In this document: positions 1-5,952 of the stretch, piece after piece | How positions within the stretch are numbered: the stretch's first letter is position 1 | How the letters are laid out: the number at the start of each line of letters is the position of its first letter | DNA from: Promethearchaeota archaeon | GTDB taxonomy: Archaea; Asgardarchaeota; Lokiarchaeia; Sigynarchaeales; SOKP01 | DNA: 5,975 nt | Assembly (NCBI GenBank): GCA_014729315.1 | Contig: WJKD01000397.1 | Coordinates: 1-5,975, forward strand | Reading direction: 5' to 3' | Notes under the pieces: model-generated | Told to the model about the DNA's origin: nothing | Seen by the model: only the letters and a program-made list of their open reading frames with translations | Database searches by the model: none | Translations under genes and position numbers: made by a program

Positions 1-29
1 TAAAAACCTAATTAGCACATTGGAAAACT

Positions 30-39
30 AAAATATATA
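30..39 (+). promoter_or_regulatory. Candidate archaeal TATA box for the first TPR gene
   Basis: The run aaaatatata sits about 33-42 bases before the ATG at 72. An archaeal start site about 25 bases downstream would leave a leader of only about 10 nucleotides, which fits the lack of any Shine-Dalgarno-like sequence before that ATG. In such AT-rich DNA a TATA-like match can occur by chance, so this is only a positional inference. Confidence 0.35.
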
Positions 40-71
40 CTCATTTATGGATTTTCTTATATTAGTAATCA

Positions 72-596
72 ATGGATATTCAAGAACTTCAAGATAAAGG
101 AAAATTTTTATTAGAAACTTCCAAATTTCGGGAAGCTATAAAAATATTTAATACTATTTTAGGCATAGTTCCTAGGAGTTACGAGACATGGAATCATCTT
201 GGATACGCACATCATTGTATTGGTAATTATAAAAACGCAATTCTTTCTTACAAGCAAGCGATAGAAATCAATCGTAAATATATTGAAGCGTGGAATAACT
301 TAGGGTTGAGCTACAAATCTCTTGGTAGGTACGAAAAAGCATTAGAATCATTTAATATTGCGATTGATCTTCAGCCGAAAAATGTTTTAGCATGGGCTCG
401 ATTAGGCATAACATTTTACCAAATGGGGCAAATTAACCAAGCAATAGAAGCCCTTAGAGAAGCTATGTCCATAGATCCCGAAGATATCGTAGTATCTACT
501 TTCCTTGTAAGTATTTATAGGGAATTTCCTAAATTCGAACAAACGATTGAAAAGATTTTTTCGGATTTTAAGAACCATAAGACTAGTGTAGAATAA
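72..596 (+). CDS. TPR-repeat protein (four repeats)
   Basis: A small all-helical tetratricopeptide-repeat protein of 174 residues, probably a cytoplasmic protein-binding scaffold; no catalytic domain, signal peptide or membrane segment is visible. Repeats of 34 residues lie at about 3-36 (diverged), 37-70, 71-104 and 105-138. The middle ones carry the W-N-x-L-G start, the aromatic residue and alanine of helix B, and the D/N-P type ending (WNNLG at 75-79, DLQPKN at 99-104). Residues 139-174 look like a decayed fifth repeat or a capping helix. The ATG at 72 is the first possible start, because an in-frame TAA lies at 66-68; there is no ribosome-binding site, so initiation may be leaderless or nearly so. 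The next gene downstream is also TPR-only, which suggests a local duplication of related scaffolds, but the binding partner cannot be read from sequence. Confidence 0.9.
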   Translation: MDIQELQDKGKFLLETSKFREAIKIFNTILGIVPRSYETWNHLGYAHHCIGNYKNAILSYKQAIEINRKYIEAWNNLGLSYKSLGRYEKALESFNIAIDLQPKNVLAWARLGITFYQMGQINQAIEALREAMSIDPEDIVVSTFLVSIYREFPKFEQTIEKIFSDFKNHKTSVE

Positions 597-643
597 TTAA
601 TTGGGTTAATTGTAATTTAGTTTGATAAGAACCTATAGATTTG

Positions 644-662
644 CAAAATTTAGAAAATTTTG
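644..662. repeat. Perfect AT-rich hairpin (8-bp stem, 3-base loop)
   Basis: The arms caaaattt (644-651) and aaattttg (655-662) are exact reverse complements around the loop aga. It lies about 50 bases after the first TPR stop codon. It could contribute to 3'-end formation or transcript stability, but no long T-run follows it and AT-rich DNA makes such hairpins easily, so its function is uncertain. Confidence 0.35.
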
Positions 663-778
663 TTAATAAGAAGACTCTATTTGTTTTAAAGAGTGTAGTT
701 CATTAGAATAATAGAAAAATCGGATTATTTGTATTATCAATTTCTAAAATTTCAAGATAATATAAAATATATAAATTT

Positions 779-874
779 TTAGGATATCATACCAGTCAAA
801 TTCAATGCTTTAAGATTTTCAAAGTTTTCGAGACCACTTACAATGACGAAAGCTATTCCAAATAAACCTGATGT
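779..874 (-). pseudogene. Possible relic of a leucine-rich-repeat gene
   Basis: Read on the minus strand, 31 codons between two stops (TAA at 875-877 and TAA at 779-781) encode a peptide ending GLENFENLKALNLTGMIS. This fits the leucine-rich-repeat spacing LxxLxxLxxLxLxxN, with L, F, L, L and L in place but M where N is expected. There is no start codon in the stretch. An overlapping minus-strand frame just upstream contains EDMRALHFNYIS, which loosely resembles the same repeat and would imply a frameshift between the pieces. This could be the decayed end of an LRR gene or a chance pattern; the call rests on one repeat. Confidence 0.15.
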
Positions 875-917
875 TTACATAAACCTTTTTTGTTAGCTAT
901 TATATGAATCTTTAAGG

Positions 918-927
918 AAATATAATT
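918..927 (+). promoter_or_regulatory. Candidate TATA box for the second TPR gene
   Basis: The run aaatataatt lies 44-53 bases before the ATG at 971 and follows the purine-rich stretch taagga, which could act as a BRE-like element. Transcription starting about 25 bases further on would give a leader of roughly 20 bases. The match is weak because the surrounding DNA is AT-rich. Confidence 0.25.
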
Positions 928-970
928 GAAATGTAGAGCTCTCATATCTTCAATCATTATTTAGAAAAAT

Positions 971-1672
971 ATGGACCAAGACAGAAAAGACCAAGATTTG
1001 ATTCAAAGTAAATCCTATGCTGAATGGAATAAGTTAGGAAATAGTCAATTAAGAAACAAGAGATATAAAGACGCCATAAAATCGTTTATTAATGCACTAA
1101 AAGTGAATCCCGAGAGCAGTGTTACTTGGAGCAACTTAGGCGTTGTTTACGAAAAAATTGGAGACTATAATAAAGAACTTGAATGTTGTAAAAAAGCGAT
1201 CGAGTTAGATCCTAAAGATTCGTGGGCATTCTACAATTGTGGAGTTGCTAGCTATAATTTAGGAAATTTTCAAAAAGCGATCAAGTTCTATAAAGAAGCT
1301 ATCAACTTGGATCCAACGGATAACACAGCTTTATATAATTTGGGTTTGACCTATATTAAAATTAAAAATTATACTAAAGCTATTTATTATTGGAAATTGG
1401 GATTGGAAAATGAACCAGATGATCTCCGTTTATTGTTCAATATAGGATTAGCATTTACTATGTTGTCTAATGACAATAAGGCTATTGAGTATTTTAAGAA
1501 AGTTATTGAGCTCAATCAGAAACACGTTGGAGCCTTAAATCGGTTAGGACAATTACTTTTTAATCGCAATGAATTTAAACAGGCATTAAAGTGCTTTAAA
1601 AATGTGATTAAAATAAATCCCGATAATAAAATGGCAAAAATGTATATAGAAAATTTGAAAAAAATGTTATAA
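971..1672 (+). CDS. TPR-repeat protein (six exactly tiled repeats)
   Basis: A 233-residue protein made almost only of tetratricopeptide repeats, expected to fold into a right-handed superhelix that binds other proteins. After a charged 15-residue N-terminus, six repeats of exactly 34 residues tile 16-49, 50-83, 84-117, 118-151, 152-185 and 186-219 with no gaps, followed by a solvating C-terminal helix (220-233). Typical positions are kept, for example WNKLG at 19-23, WSNLG at 53-57, YNLG at 122-125 and the repeat ends VNPES, LDPKD, LDPTD and INPDN. No enzymatic domain, signal peptide or membrane segment is present. The ATG at 971 is the first possible start, since an in-frame TAG lies at 962-964; no Shine-Dalgarno sequence is seen. 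It resembles the TPR protein upstream in repeat type but has two more repeats; the two are probably paralogues or relatives from an expanded TPR family. Its partner is unknown. Confidence 0.92.
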   Translation: MDQDRKDQDLIQSKSYAEWNKLGNSQLRNKRYKDAIKSFINALKVNPESSVTWSNLGVVYEKIGDYNKELECCKKAIELDPKDSWAFYNCGVASYNLGNFQKAIKFYKEAINLDPTDNTALYNLGLTYIKIKNYTKAIYYWKLGLENEPDDLRLLFNIGLAFTMLSNDNKAIEYFKKVIELNQKHVGALNRLGQLLFNRNEFKQALKCFKNVIKINPDNKMAKMYIENLKKML

Positions 1673-1690
1673 TCTCAAGATGATAAAACA

Positions 1691-1698
1691 TTTTTTTT
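1691..1698 (+). terminator. T-run terminator after the second TPR gene
   Basis: Eight consecutive T lie 19 bases after the stop codon. Archaeal RNA polymerase commonly stops at such U-tracts without needing a hairpin, so this is a plausible 3' end for the TPR transcript and supports separate transcription of the next gene. Confidence 0.45.
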
Positions 1699-1807
1699 AA
1701 GGAAATAGACTCATAAATCAATAAGGCGATATGTAATAAAACTCCACGACAAGTTAAACTTAATTTTTAACGATATCCCATTAAAATTTTGCGACTCTCA
1801 AGGCGAA

Positions 1808-3025
1808 ATGATTTTAAAATCGCCCCAGATGAAGTATTTAACTAATTTAATTCCAAAATGGTTTAAGATCGTTCAATTGGGTTTAGAGGTTGATAAAGAA
1901 GAAACATATAGAACCATACGCCATATATTTCGTTCTCTTTGGATTTATTTTTCCATTCTAAATGATACCTTTCCAAATGATATAACAACGAAGAATCTTA
2001 ATGTTCTCAAAGAAAAGTTGGTGAACTTGCGTAACTTTTCTAATAATCTATTCCCATTATTGCTACTTTATCACGATTTGGGAAGGCCTTTTAATAGGAT
2101 ATGGCATTCGCTTGAATCTTACGATATTGTTAATAAAGAAGGTTTATTTGACGAGTTTAATATAGGCCAAGATCAACTTATGGTACTCTTAGGTGTTATT
2201 AAGCATCATCTATTGCTTGGAACTATATTCACTGGAGAAGCAAGCTATTATGGTTCCATCGCCTTATTTAAGGATAGGGAACTGAGAAACTTATTTAGCT
2301 CGCCAGAACTAATTGAAACTTATTTTAATGCTCAACTTGCTTTTACCTTAATTGATATCTGGGGTTACGACTATTCCAGAATATATGACCATTACTTTAA
2401 ATATTATAATACGATATCTAAAAATTTAATTAATTTATTTACAGAATCCGTTTCGTACAATAACCAAGGAAAGCTAAACCTCTTGTCTGAAGAATTAATT
2501 CTCAGAGATAATAAGAATCTTAAATGGAGAATTTCTTGTGCGCTAAGAATCTTTCAATTCGTAGATACAGACCGCGCTTTAACGGAGAATTTCTATTATA
2601 GTAAAGTTATAGAGGCTCTAAGTGATTTTGGCTACACTTGGAAACAATTCAACGAAATTTTAGGTATGAACCATTCTCTGATTCAATTAAAATACGCATT
2701 ATCGATTCTAATGGTTTTAGCTTCTGGAAAATTCAAGAGCAAACCTATAGATAAAGGCGAATTAATAGACCCGTCTTTATTCAAGTTCTGGATTCATTGT
2801 ACCAAAAAGATCCAATCTTATGAAGACGAGATCAAACAAAAAAAAAGAGATTCCCCTCTGTTATGGAACTATATTTTTGAAATACCGAGAAGATGGTATT
2901 TAAAAGGAGAATTTAACCGATATGTTCATAGTGATGAATTTTTCGAAAATATTTACAAAAGCAAACCATATTTTAACTTTAACCAAGATATGTACATTAT
3001 AAAAATTCAATTTCCTAAGTTTTAA
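1808..3025 (+). CDS. HD-domain protein, putative metal-dependent phosphohydrolase
   Basis: A 405-residue protein whose N-terminal half carries the full ligand pattern of the HD phosphohydrolase superfamily: H39, the H89-D90 doublet in the context LLYHDLGRP, H100, H133-H134 and D183 (LIDIWGYDY). Such enzymes bind one or two metal ions and cleave phosphoester bonds in nucleotides or second messengers; the substrate cannot be assigned here. Residues 200-405 are mostly helical, rich in aromatic and charged residues, and match no family I recognise. No membrane segment or signal peptide is evident, so it is probably cytoplasmic. The ATG at 1808 is the first standard start after the in-frame TAG at 1706-1708 and follows the purine-rich aaggcga, which could serve as a weak ribosome-binding site; M8 is an alternative. 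Gaps of 135 and 150 bases to its neighbours argue against an operon. The HD assignment is by motif only, but the motif is complete and well ordered. Confidence 0.75.
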   Translation: MILKSPQMKYLTNLIPKWFKIVQLGLEVDKEETYRTIRHIFRSLWIYFSILNDTFPNDITTKNLNVLKEKLVNLRNFSNNLFPLLLLYHDLGRPFNRIWHSLESYDIVNKEGLFDEFNIGQDQLMVLLGVIKHHLLLGTIFTGEASYYGSIALFKDRELRNLFSSPELIETYFNAQLAFTLIDIWGYDYSRIYDHYFKYYNTISKNLINLFTESVSYNNQGKLNLLSEELILRDNKNLKWRISCALRIFQFVDTDRALTENFYYSKVIEALSDFGYTWKQFNEILGMNHSLIQLKYALSILMVLASGKFKSKPIDKGELIDPSLFKFWIHCTKKIQSYEDEIKQKKRDSPLLWNYIFEIPRRWYLKGEFNRYVHSDEFFENIYKSKPYFNFNQDMYIIKIQFPKF

Positions 3026-3097
3026 TTATATTATTTTCAAATTAGACTTTCAAAATAGAATAAAACTGATTATAATAACATTCAAAATTTATTTATC

Positions 3098-3103
3098 TTT
3101 TTT
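3098..3103 (+). terminator. Possible T-run terminator after the HD-domain gene
   Basis: Six T in a row lie 73 bases after the HD-gene stop and 73 bases before the sulfatase start. It is the longest T-tract in this gap, so it is the likeliest archaeal-style stop, although the signal is modest. Confidence 0.25.
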
Positions 3104-3140
3104 AAGAACCAAGTTACATAATGATATTGTTATTAACTGT

Positions 3141-3150
3141 AAATATTAAA
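3141..3150 (+). promoter_or_regulatory. Weak TATA-like element before the sulfatase
   Basis: The run aaatattaaa lies 26-35 bases before the ATG at 3176, so a start site about 25 bases downstream would fall almost at the start codon. Nearer the gene, gtga (3166-3169) could pair weakly with the 16S tail six bases before the ATG. Neither signal is strong. Confidence 0.2.
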
Positions 3151-3175
3151 GTTAAAACGAAAAAAGTGAAAAAAA

Positions 3176-4759
3176 ATGAGTGGAAAGCCAAATTTTTTGT
3201 TTATTATTACTGATCAACAACGAAAAGACCATTTGAGTTGTTATAACGAGAATTCAATTCTTAAAACGCCTCATATAGACAGTATTGCAAAAGAAGGGAT
3301 AAAGTTCACGAGGTTTTATTGTAATAATCCAATTTGCATGCCCAATAGAAGCACTATTTTCACGGGAAAGTATCCTTCAGTGCACAGGGTGACGACTAAC
3401 GGTAGAAATCTCCCGCAAGGAACTCAAACCTTTACTGAGATACTAAATAATTCAGGAGATTATCACACTGCGAGTTTCGGAAAAATTCATCTAAATTATT
3501 TTGGACAAAATTATAGAGGTAAATTTGATTCACCAAAAATCAGTAATGAATTTGTTCTTCCGAAAGACTACAAGAAAATACCAAATTATACTCCTTATTT
3601 TGGCTTGGAAGAAAGCAAAATAATATCAGGTCATGGAACTCTATTAGGCCATCCTGATTATTTCGAATGGATGAAAAAAAAATTAAAGACTGACGAAGAA
3701 TTACAAATTAAATTAGGAATAAAACCAGAAGCTTCGGAAAAGGATATAGAAAAGAAAATTCGAAGATTATTTCATATTAAAGTGAAAGAATCATTTATAG
3801 AGCTTCAAGTATGGAAACATAAGCTCCCCGAAGAATTATATTCCACCACATTTGTCAAAGATAATGTAATTAAATTTTTAGATAGATTTTCGAATGGAAA
3901 TTATGACAAAAATCGCTTTTTTACGATTTGTTCATTTCCGGATCCACATGCCCCGTTTACTCCTCCTGGGAAATATTATAACATGTTTAACCCCGAAGAT
4001 GTAGAATTACCGGATACATTTGATAATGATCATAAGAGTCATCCAGACTTTATTCAAGAACATTATCAACATAGCAAAAAAACTGAAGGAACGAACGATA
4101 AAGATTTCCCCTCTGCGAAAGACCTTTCCGCAGAAGAAGCAAAGCGCGTTATAGCAGCCTCTTACGGTATGGAAAAAATGATTGACGATGCGGTTGGAGA
4201 AATTCTTAAAGCTTTGGAAGATTTAGGTTTAAGAGAAAATACCATTGTTATTTATACAACAGATCATGGCGAGTTAGGCGGAGAACACAGACTCTTTTTC
4301 AAAGGGCCATTCTTATATCAACCATTAATTAATATCCCGTTTATAATAAGTGTCCCAGGAGGTATTAGAAATAAGATTAGTGATTCCTTAGCAAGCTCAA
4401 TCGACATTCCAGAAACAATTTTAGAACTTGCTGGGTTTGAAATACCAAGATACATGCAAGGAAAAAGCCTTCTACCAATTTTAGAAAAGCCAGATGAAAA
4501 GATTAAAAAAAGTATTCTAATAGAGATGGATGACAATTATAATGATCAAAAAACAAGAACTATCGTTACACAGAATTGGAGACTCACATTCTATAAGGAT
4601 TTTGGAGAGCTCTATAATCTAAAAAAAGATCCTAAGGAATTGAATAACTTATGGGACGAGAATAAGTATCAAGAAATAAAACTGGAATTAATTCTAAAAT
4701 TACTTCGAAAAATAGCATATGAAGCTGAAATCCCTGTATTAAGAGATTGTGATTATTAA
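3176..4759 (+). CDS. Sulfatase-family hydrolase (formylglycine type, Cys motif)
   Basis: A 527-residue member of the alkaline-phosphatase-fold sulfatases, which hydrolyse sulfate esters or, in the phosphonate monoester hydrolase branch, phosphate and phosphonate esters. The nucleophile motif C-x-P-x-R is present as CMPNR (C54, P56, R58); the cysteine must be oxidised to formylglycine. Metal ligands are visible as D13-Q14 (ITDQQR) and D363-H364 (TTDHGE). Other expected active-site residues are K103 and H105 (FGKIHL), H258 (DPHAPF) and K376 (FFKG). The C-terminal subdomain has the usual GELYNLKKDP-type motif near 477-486. Length is normal for the family. There is no signal peptide, so it should act in the cytoplasm, unlike many secreted sulfatases. 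The ATG at 3176 is the first start after an in-frame TGA at 3167-3169. No formylglycine-generating enzyme or anaerobic sulfatase-maturating enzyme is in the window. The substrate is unknown; the D-Q-Q-R opening and the LPEELYSTTF stretch (217-226) recall the phosphonate monoester hydrolase or choline-sulfatase-like branches. Confidence 0.93.
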   Translation: MSGKPNFLFIITDQQRKDHLSCYNENSILKTPHIDSIAKEGIKFTRFYCNNPICMPNRSTIFTGKYPSVHRVTTNGRNLPQGTQTFTEILNNSGDYHTASFGKIHLNYFGQNYRGKFDSPKISNEFVLPKDYKKIPNYTPYFGLEESKIISGHGTLLGHPDYFEWMKKKLKTDEELQIKLGIKPEASEKDIEKKIRRLFHIKVKESFIELQVWKHKLPEELYSTTFVKDNVIKFLDRFSNGNYDKNRFFTICSFPDPHAPFTPPGKYYNMFNPEDVELPDTFDNDHKSHPDFIQEHYQHSKKTEGTNDKDFPSAKDLSAEEAKRVIAASYGMEKMIDDAVGEILKALEDLGLRENTIVIYTTDHGELGGEHRLFFKGPFLYQPLINIPFIISVPGGIRNKISDSLASSIDIPETILELAGFEIPRYMQGKSLLPILEKPDEKIKKSILIEMDDNYNDQKTRTIVTQNWRLTFYKDFGELYNLKKDPKELNNLWDENKYQEIKLELILKLLRKIAYEAEIPVLRDCDY

Positions 4760-4815
4760 CAGATATAGCGTGATAAAAAGACAAACAAGGCTTAATGGAT
4801 TTATACGAATGTATA

Positions 4816-4852
4816 ATAAATCGGTAAGAATGATAAACGATTTATATTTTTT
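4816..4852 (+). terminator. Hairpin plus T-run between convergent genes
   Basis: Perfect 8-bp arms ataaatcg (4816-4823) and cgatttat (4838-4845) flank a 14-base loop and are followed by six T at 4847-4852. This is the form of an intrinsic terminator for the plus-strand sulfatase transcript, whose stop codon lies 56 bases upstream. The T-run reaches the first base of the opposing LLM stop codon. The T-run side fits plus-strand termination only; on the minus strand no T-run follows the hairpin. Confidence 0.5.
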
Positions 4853-5664
4853 CAATCGATTTTAGGTGGCCCCTTCCGAATTCTTTCTAACATCTTTTTT
4901 GGTGAATTATCAAACCGTATATAATTAATATTCTCGCTCCACCATGTCGCTCCCGCTTCTTTATATTTTTCCACGACTTTAGATGCTTGATATTTATCCT
5001 CTGGAGTATCTCCTGCGAAATAAACATCATAATTATTTGTTTTGTTCCTATTTTGCTTAATATAAGACATTGCTTCTTTTAGTTCTTTTGGTGAAAGAAT
5101 ATCTGGGTATCTTACACTATTAGGACAGACTCCATCATATTTAGAGGCTCTTAAAAACGGTTTTTTATTTGGCCATAAACCTGCAATCCATATTGGTATA
5201 TGATTATTAACGGGTTTAGGGAGGAATTTTACCTTTCTAATCTTAAAATATTCTCCTTCATATTTAAATGGACTTCCGGACCATAAACCCCTTAAAATTT
5301 CTAATCCTTCGTCAAGCATTTTTCCTCGAATAAAGGCGTTTTTTTCATCTCCAAATGTTGAAAATTCAGATGGAGGATCTCCTATTCCCACTCCTAAAAT
5401 TACGCGCCCATTCGAAAGATGGTCTAACGACACGATTTCACGGGCTAATTGCCATGGACGTCTTCGGGGAAGTGGAGTTACCATAGTTCCAATTTTAATT
5501 TTTGAAGTTTTCATAGCTATAGCTGCCAGTGAAATCCAAGGATCACAGAACGGAGTATTTTTCCTAATCATTAGATGATCCCATAAAAAGAATCCGTCCC
5601 AACCTGCTATTTCTGCTTCATGTGCAATGCCTGCTATTTCTGCTTCATGTGCAATGTCTGCCAT
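4852..5664 (-). CDS. LLM class F420/flavin-dependent oxidoreductase, 5'-truncated
   Basis: A luciferase-like monooxygenase-family TIM-barrel protein of 270 residues; relatives transfer hydride using coenzyme F420 or FMN. Family signatures are clear: AGWDGFFLWDHL (20-31), DPWISLAAIAMKTSKIKIGT (41-60), TPLPRRRPWQLARE (63-76), DHLSNGRVILGVGIGDPP (81-98), LWSGSPFKYEGEYF (127-140), IPIWIAGLWPN (156-166) and the usual ending RIRKGPP (261-267), so the C-terminus is intact. The N-terminus is not. Homologues begin with a beta strand of the type MKxGxxLPxF some 15-20 residues before the first helix, and it is missing here. The nine residues IAHEAEIAG occur twice (4-12 and 13-21) because of a 27-bp tandem duplication. 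The ATG at 5664 has no ribosome-binding site. Upstream codons FFNPSK look like genuine family sequence, but no standard start follows the in-frame TGA further out. It may be a non-functional remnant, or the assembly may be wrong. Substrate unknown. Confidence 0.85.
   Translation of the reverse strand: MADIAHEAEIAGIAHEAEIAGWDGFFLWDHLMIRKNTPFCDPWISLAAIAMKTSKIKIGTMVTPLPRRRPWQLAREIVSLDHLSNGRVILGVGIGDPPSEFSTFGDEKNAFIRGKMLDEGLEILRGLWSGSPFKYEGEYFKIRKVKFLPKPVNNHIPIWIAGLWPNKKPFLRASKYDGVCPNSVRYPDILSPKELKEAMSYIKQNRNKTNNYDVYFAGDTPEDKYQASKVVEKYKEAGATWWSENINYIRFDNSPKKMLERIRKGPPKID
5603..5656. repeat. Perfect 27-bp tandem duplication inside the LLM gene
   Basis: Two identical 27-base units lie at 5603-5629 and 5630-5656, each starting cctgctatttctg and ending tgtgcaatg. 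The length is a multiple of three, so the LLM frame is kept and nine residues (IAHEAEIAG) are repeated in the first helix of the barrel. Identity is complete, so the event is recent or an assembly error. Confidence 0.95.
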
Positions 5665-5712
5665 TTTTGATGGATTGAAAAAATATCCATTTTTGATGGA
5701 TTGAAAAAATAT
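5661..5712. repeat. Perfect 26-bp tandem duplication at the LLM start codon
   Basis: Two identical 26-base units lie at 5661-5686 and 5687-5712, each starting ccatttttgatgg and ending aaaaaatat. The inner copy contains the LLM start codon (5662-5664, minus strand). As 26 is not a multiple of three, the second copy shifts the frame upstream of FFNPSK. The last two bases of the outer copy form the start of the ATG of the short plus-strand ORF at 5711. Confidence 0.95.
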
Positions 5713-5884
5713 GCTTGGATCGATTGTTCTGGAATCAGAGGATATAAATCACAAGGAAGCAGAAACAGGATTATTAAATTTATTAAATCATATTGAAATA
5801 ATGTGCCCCGAACTAGAGAGGGATGAGTTAGACCAAAATAAAATAGAATTTTTCGTAAAGCAATATGCTACAAATTTATTATAA
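5711..5884 (+). CDS. Short hypothetical protein, possibly a C-terminal fragment
   Basis: An open frame of 57 codons encodes an acidic, probably helical peptide starting MLGSIVLESEDINHKEAE and ending KIEFFVKQYATNLL, with LLNLLNHIEIMCPELERDEL in the middle. I do not recognise a family. Its composition (many E, L, N, I and K) looks more like real protein than like random translation of AT-rich DNA. An in-frame TGA at 5702-5704 blocks any longer start. No ribosome-binding site or promoter is clear, because the sequence upstream is the 26-bp duplication. The ORF begins exactly where the LLM gene loses family resemblance, head to head with it, so it may be the 3' part of a gene cut at the same junction. 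It could also be a chance ORF. Confidence 0.4.
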   Translation: MLGSIVLESEDINHKEAETGLLNLLNHIEIMCPELERDELDQNKIEFFVKQYATNLL

Positions 5885-5940
5885 CATGTTAATTCTCCGT
5901 TTTTGTATCAAAAATTATAAAAAAATTTCTTTAAAAAACC

Positions 5941-5952
5941 ACTTTATAAAGT
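5941..5952 (+). promoter_or_regulatory. Palindromic TATA-like element, probable promoter of a gene beyond the window
   Basis: The 12 bases actttataaagt form a perfect palindrome with the core tttataaa, close to the archaeal TATA consensus, preceded by the A-rich ttaaaaaacc that could be a BRE. Transcription about 25 bases on would start near the window end, suggesting a plus-strand gene just outside. The symmetry means it could also act as a regulator site or serve the minus strand. Confidence 0.35.

Larger units (their letters stand above)
597..970. other. 374-base intergenic region between the two TPR genes
   Basis: No convincing gene is present and all six frames are broken by frequent stops. 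It holds a perfect 8-bp hairpin with a 3-base loop (644-662), a weaker 5-bp inverted repeat (674-678 with 690-694), a 6-bp inverted repeat right after the first stop codon (595-600 with 606-611), and a strongly TATA-like run at 761-775. A promoter at 761-775 would give the second TPR gene a leader of about 170 bases; a closer TATA-like run at 918-927 is the better promoter candidate. A minus-strand relic with a leucine-rich-repeat pattern is listed separately at 779-874. Confidence 0.6.

Noticed and set aside
674..694. 5-bp inverted repeat actct / agagt considered as a riboswitch or attenuator stem
   Set aside because: The stem is too short, the flanking DNA is AT-rich, and no conserved RNA element is recognisable.
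843..896. 17-codon plus-strand frame (MTKAIPNKPDVYINLFC) before the second TPR gene
   Set aside because: Too short, no ribosome-binding site, and it ends more than 70 bases before the TPR start.
3121..3213. 30-codon plus-strand frame starting ATGATATTG just before the sulfatase and overlapping its start
   Set aside because: The composition is lysine-rich as expected from A-rich DNA, it runs out of frame into the sulfatase, and it has no ribosome-binding site; a leader peptide is possible but unsupported.
4318..4536. 72-codon minus-strand open frame inside the sulfatase gene
   Set aside because: It lies fully within a well-supported conserved coding region and its translation is low-complexity and hydrophobic, with no recognisable motif; it is a shadow of the sulfatase.
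5603..5712. Repeat units considered as a CRISPR array
   Set aside because: There are only two copies of each unit, they are directly adjacent with no spacers, and the first pair is coding sequence of a conserved enzyme family.
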